A DNA stretch of 64,000 nt from Straminergon stramineum. Lineage: Eukaryota > Streptophyta > Bryopsida > Hypnales > Calliergonaceae. The stretch lies in contig OY987263.1 of the NCBI GenBank assembly GCA_963920665.1, forward strand, positions 39,529,218-39,593,217. Reading direction: 5' to 3'. The position numbers were made by a program, and so were the translations under genes. This document shows positions 1 to 11,534 of this stretch, piece after piece. A model generated the notes under the pieces. It was not told the DNA's origin. It ran no database searches and saw only the letters and a list, made by a program, of their open reading frames with translations. Within the stretch, counting starts at the first letter, position 1. Every line of letters begins with the position of its first letter.

Positions 1-316
1 AACAGATCGTCTTGAGGTGGAAAAAGAAATAACAAGCACGAACTGAGTGGAGTAAGCGGGTGAGAGGAGATCACAAGCATGACTAATCGGAAGGAGAGCG
101 CAAAACAACTCTTGGGTGGTTGAAGCAGCGCAAGGAGTGGGACGGTTTCTACAATGACGGTGATTAAGGTAGATCCAACCTACTCTCAACCCACTCTTTC
201 CTTAATGCACATGACGTGGTTGGTGGCAATTTATGCGGTGGGTGACGCCTGATGTGGTGGTTGAAGACCTAGGAATGGTATTTACGCTTTGAAAATTTCG
301 CCCAAAGCAAAGCGAG

Positions 317-525
317 TTCATTCCACGTCACACCCTCCGTGCGCATGGAGGGTCCAGCCTAGATTGAATCGTCATTCGGGTTGCTTTAAGTTCTTGAGGA
401 ATTTTACTTAAGCTTCAGTTCAAATAGTGGCCTTTGCATGATATGAGTAGCGATCCAATTTCAGTCCACGTCAGACCCTCGATGCGTGCGGAGGGTCCAG
501 CTTGGATTGATTCAGAACTCGGGTT
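317..525. repeat. Two direct repeat units, each with a short stem-loop
   Basis: A block at about 321-375 and again at about 465-525 shares the order CCACGTCA, ACCCTC, a short GC-rich loop, GAGGGT, CCAG and TTGGATTGA-like sequence. In both units ACCCTC and GAGGGT can pair (332-337 with 348-353; 475-480 with 491-496). The remainder of 1-884 shows no gene. Function unknown; a remnant of a larger repeat is the simplest reading. Confidence 0.4.
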
Positions 526-887
526 CTCCATTGAGTAGCATAGCCAATTTCCTGTCAGTCCAAAATTGATCCAGTTATGCACGTACTGAGTCCAATTTCT
601 TCTTTAAATTTTATTGTACAGCAGAAATACCCAAAATAGTCAAAATGAAGAGTTAAATATACATTAAAGAAGACTTTTGTAGAAAAATTATGTGTACCTT
701 GCAATAGTTTTATTTTAATTGTTTATTTTTTTGTTTGTTTGATACGGTGAAATCTATAGAATCGTGAGTCTCTTGGGCATGTTTTTGGTAACAAAGGAAA
801 ACTCTCTCCTAGTACAGGAGCATGGACTTTGTTTTGTAGTGCTTCGACCTATGATATGAAAGTAATGGTTTGTTGAATTATTTTTAA

Positions 888-1811
888 CCCCTAAAGGACT
901 GTTGTCCCTTCAAGGGACAAATGAGATTTCAGGCAGGTATCTACGGTCTTAGTTTTTGTCCTGATTTTTTGAAATTTTTTAAGAAGATAGAAAAATTGGT
1001 TAGCTTTGTGGGAATATAATTTTTTTTTCATTTGGTGCCCATGAACAAATGTTATGCCCAAATAAGCTTAAAATAGGGGAGAGGGGGCAGCAAAAAAAAG
1101 TTTCAAAAATTTGAATTTTTTTATTTTTTATTTTTTCCCCTCATAGATTGTATTTTTGTCTACACCAAAAGCTTTGATTCATTCCATTTGGATTTGTTAT
1201 GAGAAAGTTATAGACAATCTTGTTTTGGGGGCACTTAGTGCACCTTCCTTAACAAATAACTTGTAGGACTCATTTCTAAATGCAAATTTTACAATTTCTC
1301 AAAAAGAAAGGGTCCATATGGTTTCATTAGCTTTTGTGAATAATGTCACCATTGGGATTAGTGCATTTTAATTCCATCTTAGAGATATTAATAATTTAGA
1401 TTTTCCTTCTATCTTGTACCTACTTCTACTTAACAATTTTTTAAAGAATCAAAATTAATGTTTTTTGTATTTCCTTTTTTTTCTTAGACTCTCAACTCAA
1501 TTCTCCACCATGAAGATTTAAAGCTCAATACTCTTAAGTGCAAAAATTAAAGTTAAGAAGGTTCAAAGTCAAATAACCTAATCCCACAATGTGAGGAAAA
1601 TTTTTTTTTCTTCACTTTAAACACAAATATCTTGCAATCTATGTAGTCAAAATTTCTGAAATGTTTTCCACACATTTTCATACTAGTTAGATGTAAGATC
1701 CTATGGTTATATGTGCAAAAAATACAATTTTCATTTTTTTTTTAGTCTTTGCTCTAAAAATGGCAATTTTGAGTGTGTTTTTGTAGAAAAAAGGCCTTGG
1801 TCGTATAGGGG
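888..1811 (+). mobile_element. TTAA-flanked non-autonomous DNA transposon, copy 1
   Basis: The element begins CCCCTAAAGGAC directly after TTAA (884-887) and ends in TATAGGGG directly before TTAA (1812-1815). The ends are inverted: reverse-complemented, the right end reads CCCCTATACGACCAAGG. A TTAA target duplication with termini in CCC is the hallmark of piggyBac and is also compatible with Kolobok. No transposase ORF is present. The interior is AT-rich and resembles the copy at 32637-33190, sharing a GGTGCC...GTTATG...CCTAAA-like block near the left end and a TCCACACATT block near the right end. Family assignment is inferred from the termini only. Confidence 0.65.
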
Positions 1812-3219
1812 TTAAAATAATAACTAAATTATCTTTTATTTTGGAAGAACCAACACTTTCACATCACATGTCCAAATGCCATGAAAGGAAATTGTTGCAC
1901 TCTTTCATGCATTAAGCTTTCTATTTGTATCATAAATGCAATCCTCACATCACAACAAAGCTCTTGCACTCCTTTGTGCATGAAGCTTTTTATATCAATT
2001 TTTTTTTCAAAAATATTAAAAATTAAGTTAAATAAAGGACTTCAAAGTTCATTTCGAAGTAGAGATTCCATAACTACCCACAAACTAAAACTCCTCATAA
2101 CTTTCATGTCATTAATAAAATGAAGTGGTTCAAAATTTTCCATGTATAATATAAATGTAGAAATGAATTTCAATTTTTGATTTGTAAGAAAAGTGATTTT
2201 TAAAGATATTTTTTAGGCTACCTAGGTAGTCCACCAAGTAATGAAAATGACATATCATGTAATAATATTTTAACCATGCAATCAAAAGTGATGAAAATCC
2301 TTGGGCCTTAAAGCTACTCCTTGGGCACATGTAGTGTAAAAATTTCATAGAAAAAAATTAAAAAATCCAATTGTAGTGAGTTGCCCAAATTTGTTGTGTT
2401 GCCAAAAATATATTTTAGGCATTTAGGGGTTAAAAAAAATCTAATCAAAATATGAATTGAGTAATATGGATTTTTGAAGTGAAATTCCAAAGTCCATTGC
2501 AAACATCACAAAGCTTGGTCATAAAACCCAAATATAGAGAATCAACAATCAACCTAAGGTAGAAAAATGAACAAACGATTTAATGGCACTTTTGGTGACA
2601 TTGTCAATGGCAATGCATTGGTCAAGAGTACAAACAAGGACAATTTTGAATGTTCCCACATTAAATAGAAAATATATAGATATTTTCATCAATATATTTA
2701 TGTTGTTTTCAAATGCAATTGATTTCTTTTCCAATTCCACTAGTTACCAATGAATTTAGTGGCGAATGTTCTAAACATCAATTTAAACTTTTAAATTTAA
2801 AAAAGTTAAAATACAAAATTCAAGGATTGGGAAGTAGTGACCATAAAAATATAGTAGACTCAAAGCCCCAAGGCCTTTTCCATTAAAATAATCTCAAAAC
2901 TTCTATTTTTATAGGAAATTGCAAAAAAAATTAGAAAAAAAATCTAACCACAGGAACAAGCATTATACTAGTGTAAGGAGGTGTGGAAGAACTAACATAC
3001 ACTTTGAACTCAAGGATTGCAAGATATTTGTGTTTGAAGTAATAGAAACCTTCATTCTTTCACCTTGGTTGTCAACATTTTGAAACATCGACTATTCTTA
3101 GCTAAAAAATTGTACATTGTATTGTCATACTGAATGTAATCATTTTTGTATTGAAGAATTAAGTTCAAAGTCAAAAAAAATAGATTTAGTGTTTTTCAAT
3201 CTTTGAAAAATATTTATTA

Positions 3220-3760
3220 TTAGCAGGTCCAAGGTTGAATGAAAAATTAAATTGATAATAGCTCAAGGATGGAATTGAAACTAAAGAAATTAAATTGTGA
3301 GATTGTTCTAGTAAACAAATTGAACCCCATGAAACAAATTCATTCCAAATGGTAAAATTTGCATTCAAAAATAAATTCTACAAGTTATATTTTAGTGAAA
3401 ATACTTAGAGTCTTAGATTCTCCAAAAAACAAGATTGTCTATAACTTTTTCATCTGAAGTCCAAATAGAATGAATCAAGTCTATCCATATAGCCCAAAAA
3501 AATTCTATGAAAAAAAGTTTTGAAATTTTATTTTGACTTCTTCTAATCTTTTGTGTTGCATGACAAACACTGTTTGGGGTTGAGGGTGGCATAACCTCTA
3601 CTTTGGGGCAACAATTGAAATTAAATTTCTATTTTCAAGAAACGGATGACTTGATGTACTTTTCTATTTAAAAAAAAATGAATATCATATGGAAATTGAG
3701 ACTATAGGAGCTAATTTGAAATCTACATTTTCTCCCAAGGGGACAATGGGACTGTAGGGA
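3220..3760 (-). mobile_element. Degenerate reverse-oriented TTAA element, copy 2
   Basis: Reading leftwards from the TTAA at 3761-3764, the sequence follows the left part of copy 1: a CCCTACAGTCCC-type end, then TTGTCCC, TTTCAAATTAG and a block equivalent to the AGACAATCTTGTTTT region (seen here as AACAAGATTGTCTATAAC near 3429). The last base of the GGGG terminus is mutated to A. The far end was not found, so the outer boundary is approximate. Confidence 0.45.
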
Positions 3761-5639
3761 TTAAGAATGGTAACTAGAATAGTACAATTGAAATACTAAT
3801 TGTAGAATTGATAAGAGTGACTCCAAATGTTGTATAGTTGACTTAAGATTGCAAAATGGGAAAACACTTTGACAAATTTTATTGAAGCTATTGGAGATGA
3901 GTTGTAGTGATGAGTATTGTAGATTCCCTCATTACAACATTACCATCTTCTATAAAGGAGAAGATGTTGAATCTTCCAATCATGCTTTCAATGTTTTTGG
4001 GTAATTTTGTATTGTTCACTCTTAATGGTATTTTCAGCCGTGAAAAGGATAATTTTCAAATTAAAGTAGAATTCCAAACAACAATTTATGAATTGTACAT
4101 TGTACTCCAATGCACAAGTTCAAATAACTAGTAGATTTAAGTGTTCCATAGCCACAAGAACTTAGTGCCTATAACTTTGGTTTATTGAATTTTTGATTTT
4201 GAGTGACACATTCATTTAGCATTAAACCATTATTGTAGATTCTATATAATATATATGTGATGAGAGTTTTAGTTACTTATAGTACATTTTGTACTTGCTA
4301 TAAAATTTTGTCATTTGTTTCTATAAGAATTCATAGAAACTTCAAATGTTCCTATAGAATTATGGATTATTTTTACTTGTAGATGACATATGACTTCATC
4401 TATGGAAAATGAAAATACCAAATTTCATTCACATGTATTTGTAGAATGGTAGCAAACACATTGATGGATACTTGTTGCATTTAAAAAACTTGTACTTCAA
4501 TATTGGGTTGGAAAAAGGAGTTTGTCCCTTGTACTTTTGCACTTGTTGCACTTCACCTTTCATTGGGAGAAGCACTTATAGGCTTCTTTTATCAAGTCGC
4601 ATAGAATAATGAAATATGAGTTTGTTGCAATTGTGTTGGTCTTGGGGATTTGCATAATGATTCATAGGGATGTCTAGGACTTGTGTATTTCATTTTGGAT
4701 GGTTAAATTCATGGACTCAAGAAAGATGGATATGTACAGAAATATTTGTCTAGGATGTTTTTAGACATTAATGCTCTTTTCTACAATGGAATTCTAATTT
4801 TTTTTATTAATGTAGACAATTTTTATTTTTATTTGTAAGTAATTCGTAGAAATGAGCCTCATACAACATGAATCTTAGGGTGAAATCTTGTAGACTATCC
4901 ATGTTCAAAATTGTACAATAGATTCTAAGAAGCTATTGATTAATTATGCTTTTGCTTGTCTTCACCTTGAACTCCCCATTTTTTTTTAGTAACTCAATTT
5001 TTTTCTTACATTTTAGGAAAGGATTTAGAGACTTGGAATCCCTTTGGTTCATAATTAGGACACCATCGTGATGAAGTATAATTAGTTAATCACCGAACAG
5101 ACACTTCATAAATGATGCTATTTCTATTCTCTTGTGTGATCCAAAATACATGAAGGTTGAAGTAGAACAATTATAGTATTTTCAAAATATATTACAATTC
5201 ATCAGAAGGTGGCATTTTTTTTAGCTATGAATGAACCCAAAGAATTAGCCCTAAAGTCCTAAGGCAATTTTCTTGTCAAAAAATACTTAGACAATTCTAG
5301 TTCCGTTGCATTCATTTAAGAAAATAGAATAATTTAAAAACAAAATATGACCATAGTAACTTGTACTTCATTGGTCTCAAACCATGTGGTAAAATTTTTA
5401 TAAACCTATGCTTATAAGTTGGAAGATATTAATATTAAATTGTGGTAAAAAAGTTTTTTTGAACATTGGCTTACAATTTTAGATGACTTTGACTACCATT
5501 AGTGGAAACATTTTCTAGTAGAAACTTAAATTTAGAATTTTTTCTTTTCAAGAATTGAGTTGAAAGTCTACAAAAAAATTTCCCGGAAAAACACACTTGA
5601 TTTTGATTATTTTTTTTAAGTGTTAAGGACAAGTAGGTC

Positions 5640-6171
5640 CAAGATTAAAAGGAAAACGAAATCGTTAATAGCTCTAAGATGTGATTGGAACACTATAATG
5701 CCAATGGTGACATTGTGTTAGCAAAAAAATTTGACCTTGTCCAACAATTCTTCTTGGGAAATTGTGAAAATGACATGTAGAAATGAATCGTACAAGTTAT
5801 TTTTTCTACACAATGCTTTGATTGCTTGAAAAATAAGATAGTCCATGACTTTGAAGTGACAAGTCCAAATGGAATGAATCAAAGCTTCCAATGTACATGA
5901 AATTAAAATCTATGAAGAACAATTTCTTAAAATTTATAAAAAAAAAAAATTAGTATGAGGGGGCTCAAGTCAATTGCACCTAACAAAAGGACTTTTTATG
6001 CAATAACATTTGTTCTTGGAATCTACTTGAAATAAAAATTATATTCCCCCAAAGCTAATGTGTTTCTCTATCTTTACTTAAAGTTTGAGAAAATCATGAT
6101 GAAATATTCAAAATGTAGGAGCGTGCCCGAATTCCATTTTCTCCTCCAAGAAGACAACAAGATTGTAGGGG
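5640..6171 (-). mobile_element. Degenerate reverse-oriented TTAA element, copy 3
   Basis: The right edge GTAGGGG is followed by TTAA (6172-6175). Inward, the sequence matches the reverse complement of the left part of copy 1, including AAATTATATTCCCNCAAAGCTAA and ACATTTGTTCTTGG-like blocks near 6008-6060 and a TCCAAATGGAATGAATC block near 5863. The distal terminus is not recognisable, so the left boundary is approximate. Confidence 0.5.
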
Positions 6172-6804
6172 TTAAAGAAAGGTGTTGGGGGAGATTAAAG
6201 AGGTTGTGGAATTTTTTTCATTTTATCACCTACAATTTAAGAGTTGTAGTATAGTGGGTACATATAAAAGTTTTGTATAGAGATATTGTGATAGAACTTC
6301 GATCTACAGCTATTATGTCATAATTTGGATGTACTAGTATATTTGGATAATGAACATGCACCTTAATAATCTCATTTGCAATTTTGTAATGTGTAGATTA
6401 TGAAGTCATTGCAAGTCTCGATATAGTTTGTTGGATTTGTCAAAGAGACCTTAGTCAATTACAGAAGAAAGTAGGACTATGAGACATGGAACTTGGAAAA
6501 TTATGGGTGCAACTTGCAATGATTCATTGAGTTCTATGAACTTATATTGTTGCAAAAATGGATTGAAGTGAAGAAAACATATGAATGCACAACATCATGA
6601 GCTCTTTTGTTTAATTTTGTTTATTAGGGCACTTTTGATTATAGTGGTGATGGAGTACTTTCAATTTTTTATGATACAAAGAAACAATAGTTTAATATTT
6701 TCATGTGTGTGTGAAATACAGTAAGAGCAAGAGATCGCACAGACAGTGACATTCAAAAGTGCAATAGCTTGTATAAAATTATTTTCCTATAGTAACAAAG
6801 AAGA

Positions 6805-9800
6805 ATGGCAGCGGAAGCATTTGGGAGTCGAGTGGTTTTTAATGCAATAGCCACCACAGTAGTTGCAACTGAACGAAGGAGCGTAGGGGAAAGATTGGCA
6901 CGTGTGGTACATGGAAGACTTTTCCAAGAAAATATTTCCCCCATTGGTGGAGAGTTTGAGGCTACAAATGGCATGGTGCAACTTCTTGGAGATGGAGGCA
7001 TTGTTGTGGGAGTTGGTGTGGTGGATACTAGTTTCATATGTGGTCAAGAACTGCATCAAGTGAAATTATGCCCTTTTGAAATTGCGGTGCGTGTTACACA
7101 TGTTTTAGATGAAACAAAATGGATTGGTGAGGTAGTAGGGGAGTATCTAGGTGATTGTGTAGGTAAGGTCATCCGGTGGCATCGTGCTTCAATTCATCGA
7201 GCACTTCCCTCACAATTGAGAACAACAACTACTATGGCGGAATAGAGGCAAAATTTTTCTTTTCCTCTTGTCTCTGCACCACAATTCGATTTTCATGATG
7301 GATTGGAGAATCTGAGTACTTTTGATTTGACACCGTCTAGTCATGGTGAAAGAAATACACCTGAAAGAAGTTCTCCTATTACGCAAGGGTCTCAAGGCAA
7401 CACTCCTAATTTCACAAGACTGGAAGGAATTCCTATAGATATACCAAGGAGGAGATATTCAATGACAAATAGGAGGGCTAGAGTGAGAAGCCCAAGAGAA
7501 AGGGGTGAGTCAGCGAGTCAAAAAGTGACACTTGAAAGTGTATTGCGCGCGAAGGAGAAAGGGGCATGCAAACACAATTGTTTGCATGATGTCGATTCAA
7601 AACACATATTGGATCAACGATACATGGCATGGGCTCAAAAGTATGATGCAAGGGCCACATGGATAATGCAAATGCTCAATGCATTTTACACTCGCACGAG
7701 TGGGCCGGCAAGAGACAAGTACATGACAAAGTTAGATGGCAAAGTCGTTTGTAATGCATGCTACTCCGAAGCATTGGGTTATTCTCAAAGGCGTTTCAAG
7801 CAATTGAAGACATCACATTCTCTATATGGTAGAGTGGCAGCTGTTCATGGAAATACATGTCAAGGGAGGGAAAGTGCAAAAATGTCAACAACAAGAGAAA
7901 GTCTTAGCGTTTTTGTGAATGAGGCTGGATGTCAACAACCCCATCGATCGGTACGTCGGAAAATGGACAATGTGGTACTACCACTAATCCTATTGCCTAT
8001 GAATACCAGCAAATTGGATGTGTTTCGTTATGTGAATGAGGAGGTGAAGAAACTAGTTGATGGGTTTGAATTGTCGATGAGCTCGTTTTGTCGACTTTGG
8101 CGGAATGAATTTCCGCATGTTCAAATCCCACCTTTTTCTAGATTTTCGAAGTGCTACCATTGTTGGGAGTATAAATGTGGAATGGAGTCCACAACAAATG
8201 TAGTTGCGAAGGTGGAAATCAAAAAGTTGTACATATTGCATATTCGATATCAGATGGAAGAGAGGCGCGATTATTGGTTATTCAAGAGGTTAGCAATGAT
8301 CACTCCAGACTTATTCATGAGCTTGATTGTGGATGGTATGGACCAAAATACAACCATGATACCAAAAATGAGGCAGACGGTGAAGAACATTGAGTCTCGA
8401 TTCGTGAAGACGCATCTATGTGGTGTACTTGTGCATGGGATCGGTCTATATGCAGATGTCTGGATAGATGCCCACCACAAGCATGATAGCAATCAAGTCA
8501 TAACGTCAGTGATGAATGTAATATGCGATGTGAAACGGAGGAAAGGATTCTTACCGCCAACATTGAGGATTCAAGCAGATAACACAACAAGGGAGAACAA
8601 GAACATCTACATGTTTGGCATGTGTGCTGCATTAGTTGGCCTTGGTTTCTTCAAGGAAGTGCATCTTTGTTTTCTGATAGTAGGGCACATCCATGAAGAC
8701 ATTGATCAAAGATTCAGCATTATTTCAAACGTGTTGAAGAGAACAGACATTGATTCCTTGAAAGAGATGTTGGAACTAGTAGAGAGAGGGACATCTTATA
8801 CGGAGGCTTTTGTGAGTACTCGTAAGCTAGAGTACATTCGAGATTGGAAGGCATTTATCACGCCTCATTTGCTACGAGGAGGGGATCAATTGACAGGTAT
8901 AACATTTCTACATCACATGAGATTTTACATAGAAACTAGAGTGGTTCGTGTGTAGCACAAACATTTTAGTGCAGATGAGTGGGGTCCAATTGGGGGTCAT
9001 TTGTGTTTGAACTCACTACCAAGTGCAACAGAAAGTCCAGACCTTGCATAGGTGTTTCGAGCTGATCAGAGAGAATTGAAAGCGCTAGACGAATTCATTG
9101 CATACAAAGAGAAGTTGGCATTAAGAGACATGAATCGGATGAAAAATTTGGAAGCTGCTGTGGAGACAAGTAAATTCAAGGAGGATTTGGAGGATTTTCC
9201 CCAATCAAATAGAGAAGCCTTTCGTGATTTTACCATTTTGGCCGAGCAATGTCCACAACCCAAATGAAGATGGCGGTACTTTACCAGATAGTGGAGAAGC
9301 AACTCAAATTTCTAACGCAGAGAACGATGTGACTGGGAATGCAGTAGAGAGTTCATCTGTGGACTTAATTATGGCGACAATGCCTAATCCAGAGAGAAGG
9401 GGGTATTTTGGACCCCGCAGAGATAGACCCCCACAAGAAGCATCAAGGAGAGTAACTGGAGGTAGAAAAAGAGTGGGAAGAAATGAAGCAACACCAGAAG
9501 GAAGAGAAGATGCAAGTGAAGATCCATTTCCTCCATTCAATCTGGAAAATGATGTTGTTGTAGGCCAATTTGTGGCTCTTACTGTAGAGCTGAGGGAAGT
9601 CAGCTCAGGAGTACCATTTTATATAGGAAAAGTGTTGGAATTCGATCAAGGGAGGTGGGTATCAAAGATGAAGGTATTGTGGTATTGGCCTCATCAGAGA
9701 CCTAGAGTGCATGAGGAGCCATGTAGTAACAAAGTGAGGTACACAAATTGCATGGAAACTACATGGGAACCATCTGGTGAGAGGTTTTCATGGATTGAGA

Positions 9801-10015
9801 AGGAAGCCACTATATATTCATGGTTAGATGTACCTCTTAGAGGAAGAAGTGGCCACACATTACGTCCGAACAATACATTGTCAATACATGGTGTGCGAAC
9901 CGAAGGGACAATAATCATTCTGCAAGAGGCTAAACCACATCTTCTGGAATACATGGCAATGCAGATGAAGGACCTAGATGATGAACGCTTGCAAAATGAT
10001 TTGGATATGTATTAG
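6805..10015 (+). pseudogene. Broken DUF7869-type transposase-like gene
   Basis: One reading frame runs from ATG 6805 to 9267 but is cut by TAG at 7243, 8953 and 9049; after a frame change near 9230-9265 it continues in the next frame to a stop at 10013-10015. Joined, it would exceed 1,000 residues. The middle part (7246-8955) has a Cys-rich segment (CKHNCLH, VVCNACY) and then RNase H-like acidic motifs: VDGMDQNTT (about 8329), QADNTTRENKN (about 8575) and GHIHEDIDQRF (about 8683). This pattern resembles the DUF7869 proteins common in transposon-rich eukaryotic genomes. The 3' part has a GQFVAL...FYIGKVLEF...VLWYWP block like the C-terminal chromo/BAH-like tail of such proteins. Sequence on both sides of each stop still reads as protein (for example HKHFSADEWGP after the 8953 stop), so this is a recent wreck of a single gene. 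Terminal repeats were not found. Confidence 0.7.
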
Positions 10016-11534
10016 AAAAGTATCGTGTAATTTAGTGTACTTCAAACCTTGTAGTCATAAACATTTAGACATTATTGAATGTGAAGTACAAATGAACATG
10101 TCTTGAAAATAGTGTGGAGTGAAATATGTACAATGGTTTGTTGAAGTAATTATAAAGTATGGAGTATTATGACAAATGTTGATGGGACAATTTTTCGTAC
10201 AAAGAGTGAATGATGTTTTTGATTTTCCTCCCCCCCTCTAAATTTGAAATTGTCTTTTTTGGGTGGTGTACAAGCCAAGTGCAATCTCGTACCCCCCAAG
10301 TGCAAGATTGTCCAATTTTGTCCATTGGGCCTGTTTAGAGCACATTACCTTACATCAATTGAGCATTTGAATCCATCCCAACCTTACTGCAAAACTTTAG
10401 AGGGGTTCAACAATGTTGGCTCTAATAGATAATGACGAGTAGAGTGCAAATATTTTTGTTTTCCACCAAAAGAGGACCAAGATTTTGTAATACATTTATA
10501 GAAAACAAAGGGCAAATGTGTATGCAATGCTCCTTTCTTTGGAAATAAAATTTGACTTCATTTTTTCATAATTAAGAACATGAACATGAATTTGATATGA
10601 TTTTTTTATAGTAATTTCTTTTGTAAAAATTATACGAATAAAAATAATGCTTAAAATAATAATAAAATTTATCAAAAATAGAGATGATAGTGATTTATAT
10701 GAGGGCACAATTGGTATACTCCTTTGAGATCACACTAAGAGAAATTTGATTGAAAAAGTCCATAAATTATACAAACATGATTCTTAAACAATAGTTGTAA
10801 ATTATGATCCATAGATCATGTCTACATGGCTAGATCAACTAATATACAATTGAACATTAGTCAAATATTTTTCAATAATTATATTTGAAGTCAAAAACTA
10901 AAAATTCCTTCTAAAATAAATTGTAGATTGAATATTTGTGATTTTTTCCCCCAAATCCAAATATTAAATTCTAATCATAGTGACTTTTGAAGAATTTTAT
11001 TTTACTTTTTTATTCAAGTAGTTCTTGAAGGATCTTTTTTGGAATTGGAAAAGTGATTTTTTGAGGATGAATCTACTAATATCCCTTGAACTATAGAATA
11101 TTTGTAAAGCAAAATCTTTATAATCTATACCATGTCAATGTTAAAGAACTAACATGAGAATTTAAAAAATAAATGATGGATGAAAAATACATTTTTATAT
11201 ATTTAAGACTGATGTGTTTCCATTCATCTGTTATTCAAAATTTGAATGCTTGGTCCTTCCCTCTAGGGGTTAAAGGTTAATGAGTTCTAAGATGGAATTG
11301 AAACATACTATTTCCAATGGTGGGATTGTTATATCAAGAAAAATAGAAATCATAGGAACCTACCCAAACTTTCAAGGGGAAGAACTAAGGTGACACTTGG
11401 AACTTTTAACTTTAGGGGTTAAGAAATAATTATAAGTTTTGAAAATTAATCCAACTATTTACTCTATGAAGTAGCAATTGAGTTTTTCCATTTGAACTTC
11501 TAGGCTTATCCAAGGCACCAAACTTACAACAATC
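10016..11534. other. AT-rich non-coding stretch with two TTAA-element ends
   Basis: No gene is supported. Two element ends, CTAGGGG before TTAA (11264-11273) and TTTAGGGG before TTAA (11411-11422), sit about 150 bp apart. Between them lies a short block (AGATGGAATTGAAAC) also present near 3270 inside the reverse-oriented copy 2, so this is probably a truncated copy of the same family. Confidence 0.45.

Larger units (their letters stand above)
1816..6804. other. AT-rich gene-free stretch of decayed element copies
   Basis: I see no gene here; the short ORFs are AT-rich chance frames with no recognisable motif. The sequence is largely degenerate copies of the TTAA element in both orientations. 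Isolated right-type ends (AGGGG followed by TTAA) occur at 2425-2433 and 6167-6175, and a mutated one (TAGGGA before TTAA) at 3755-3764. Pieces of the 1020-1400 interior reappear reverse-complemented near 3220-3640 and 5640-6050. Confidence 0.55.

Noticed and set aside
888..11269. A single 10.4-kb autonomous TTAA element enclosing the transposase relic
   Set aside because: A left-type end at 888 and a right-type end at 11269 could in principle pair, but the 888 end pairs better with 1811, and the intervening ends at 2429, 3760 and 6171 belong to separate, partly reversed copies.
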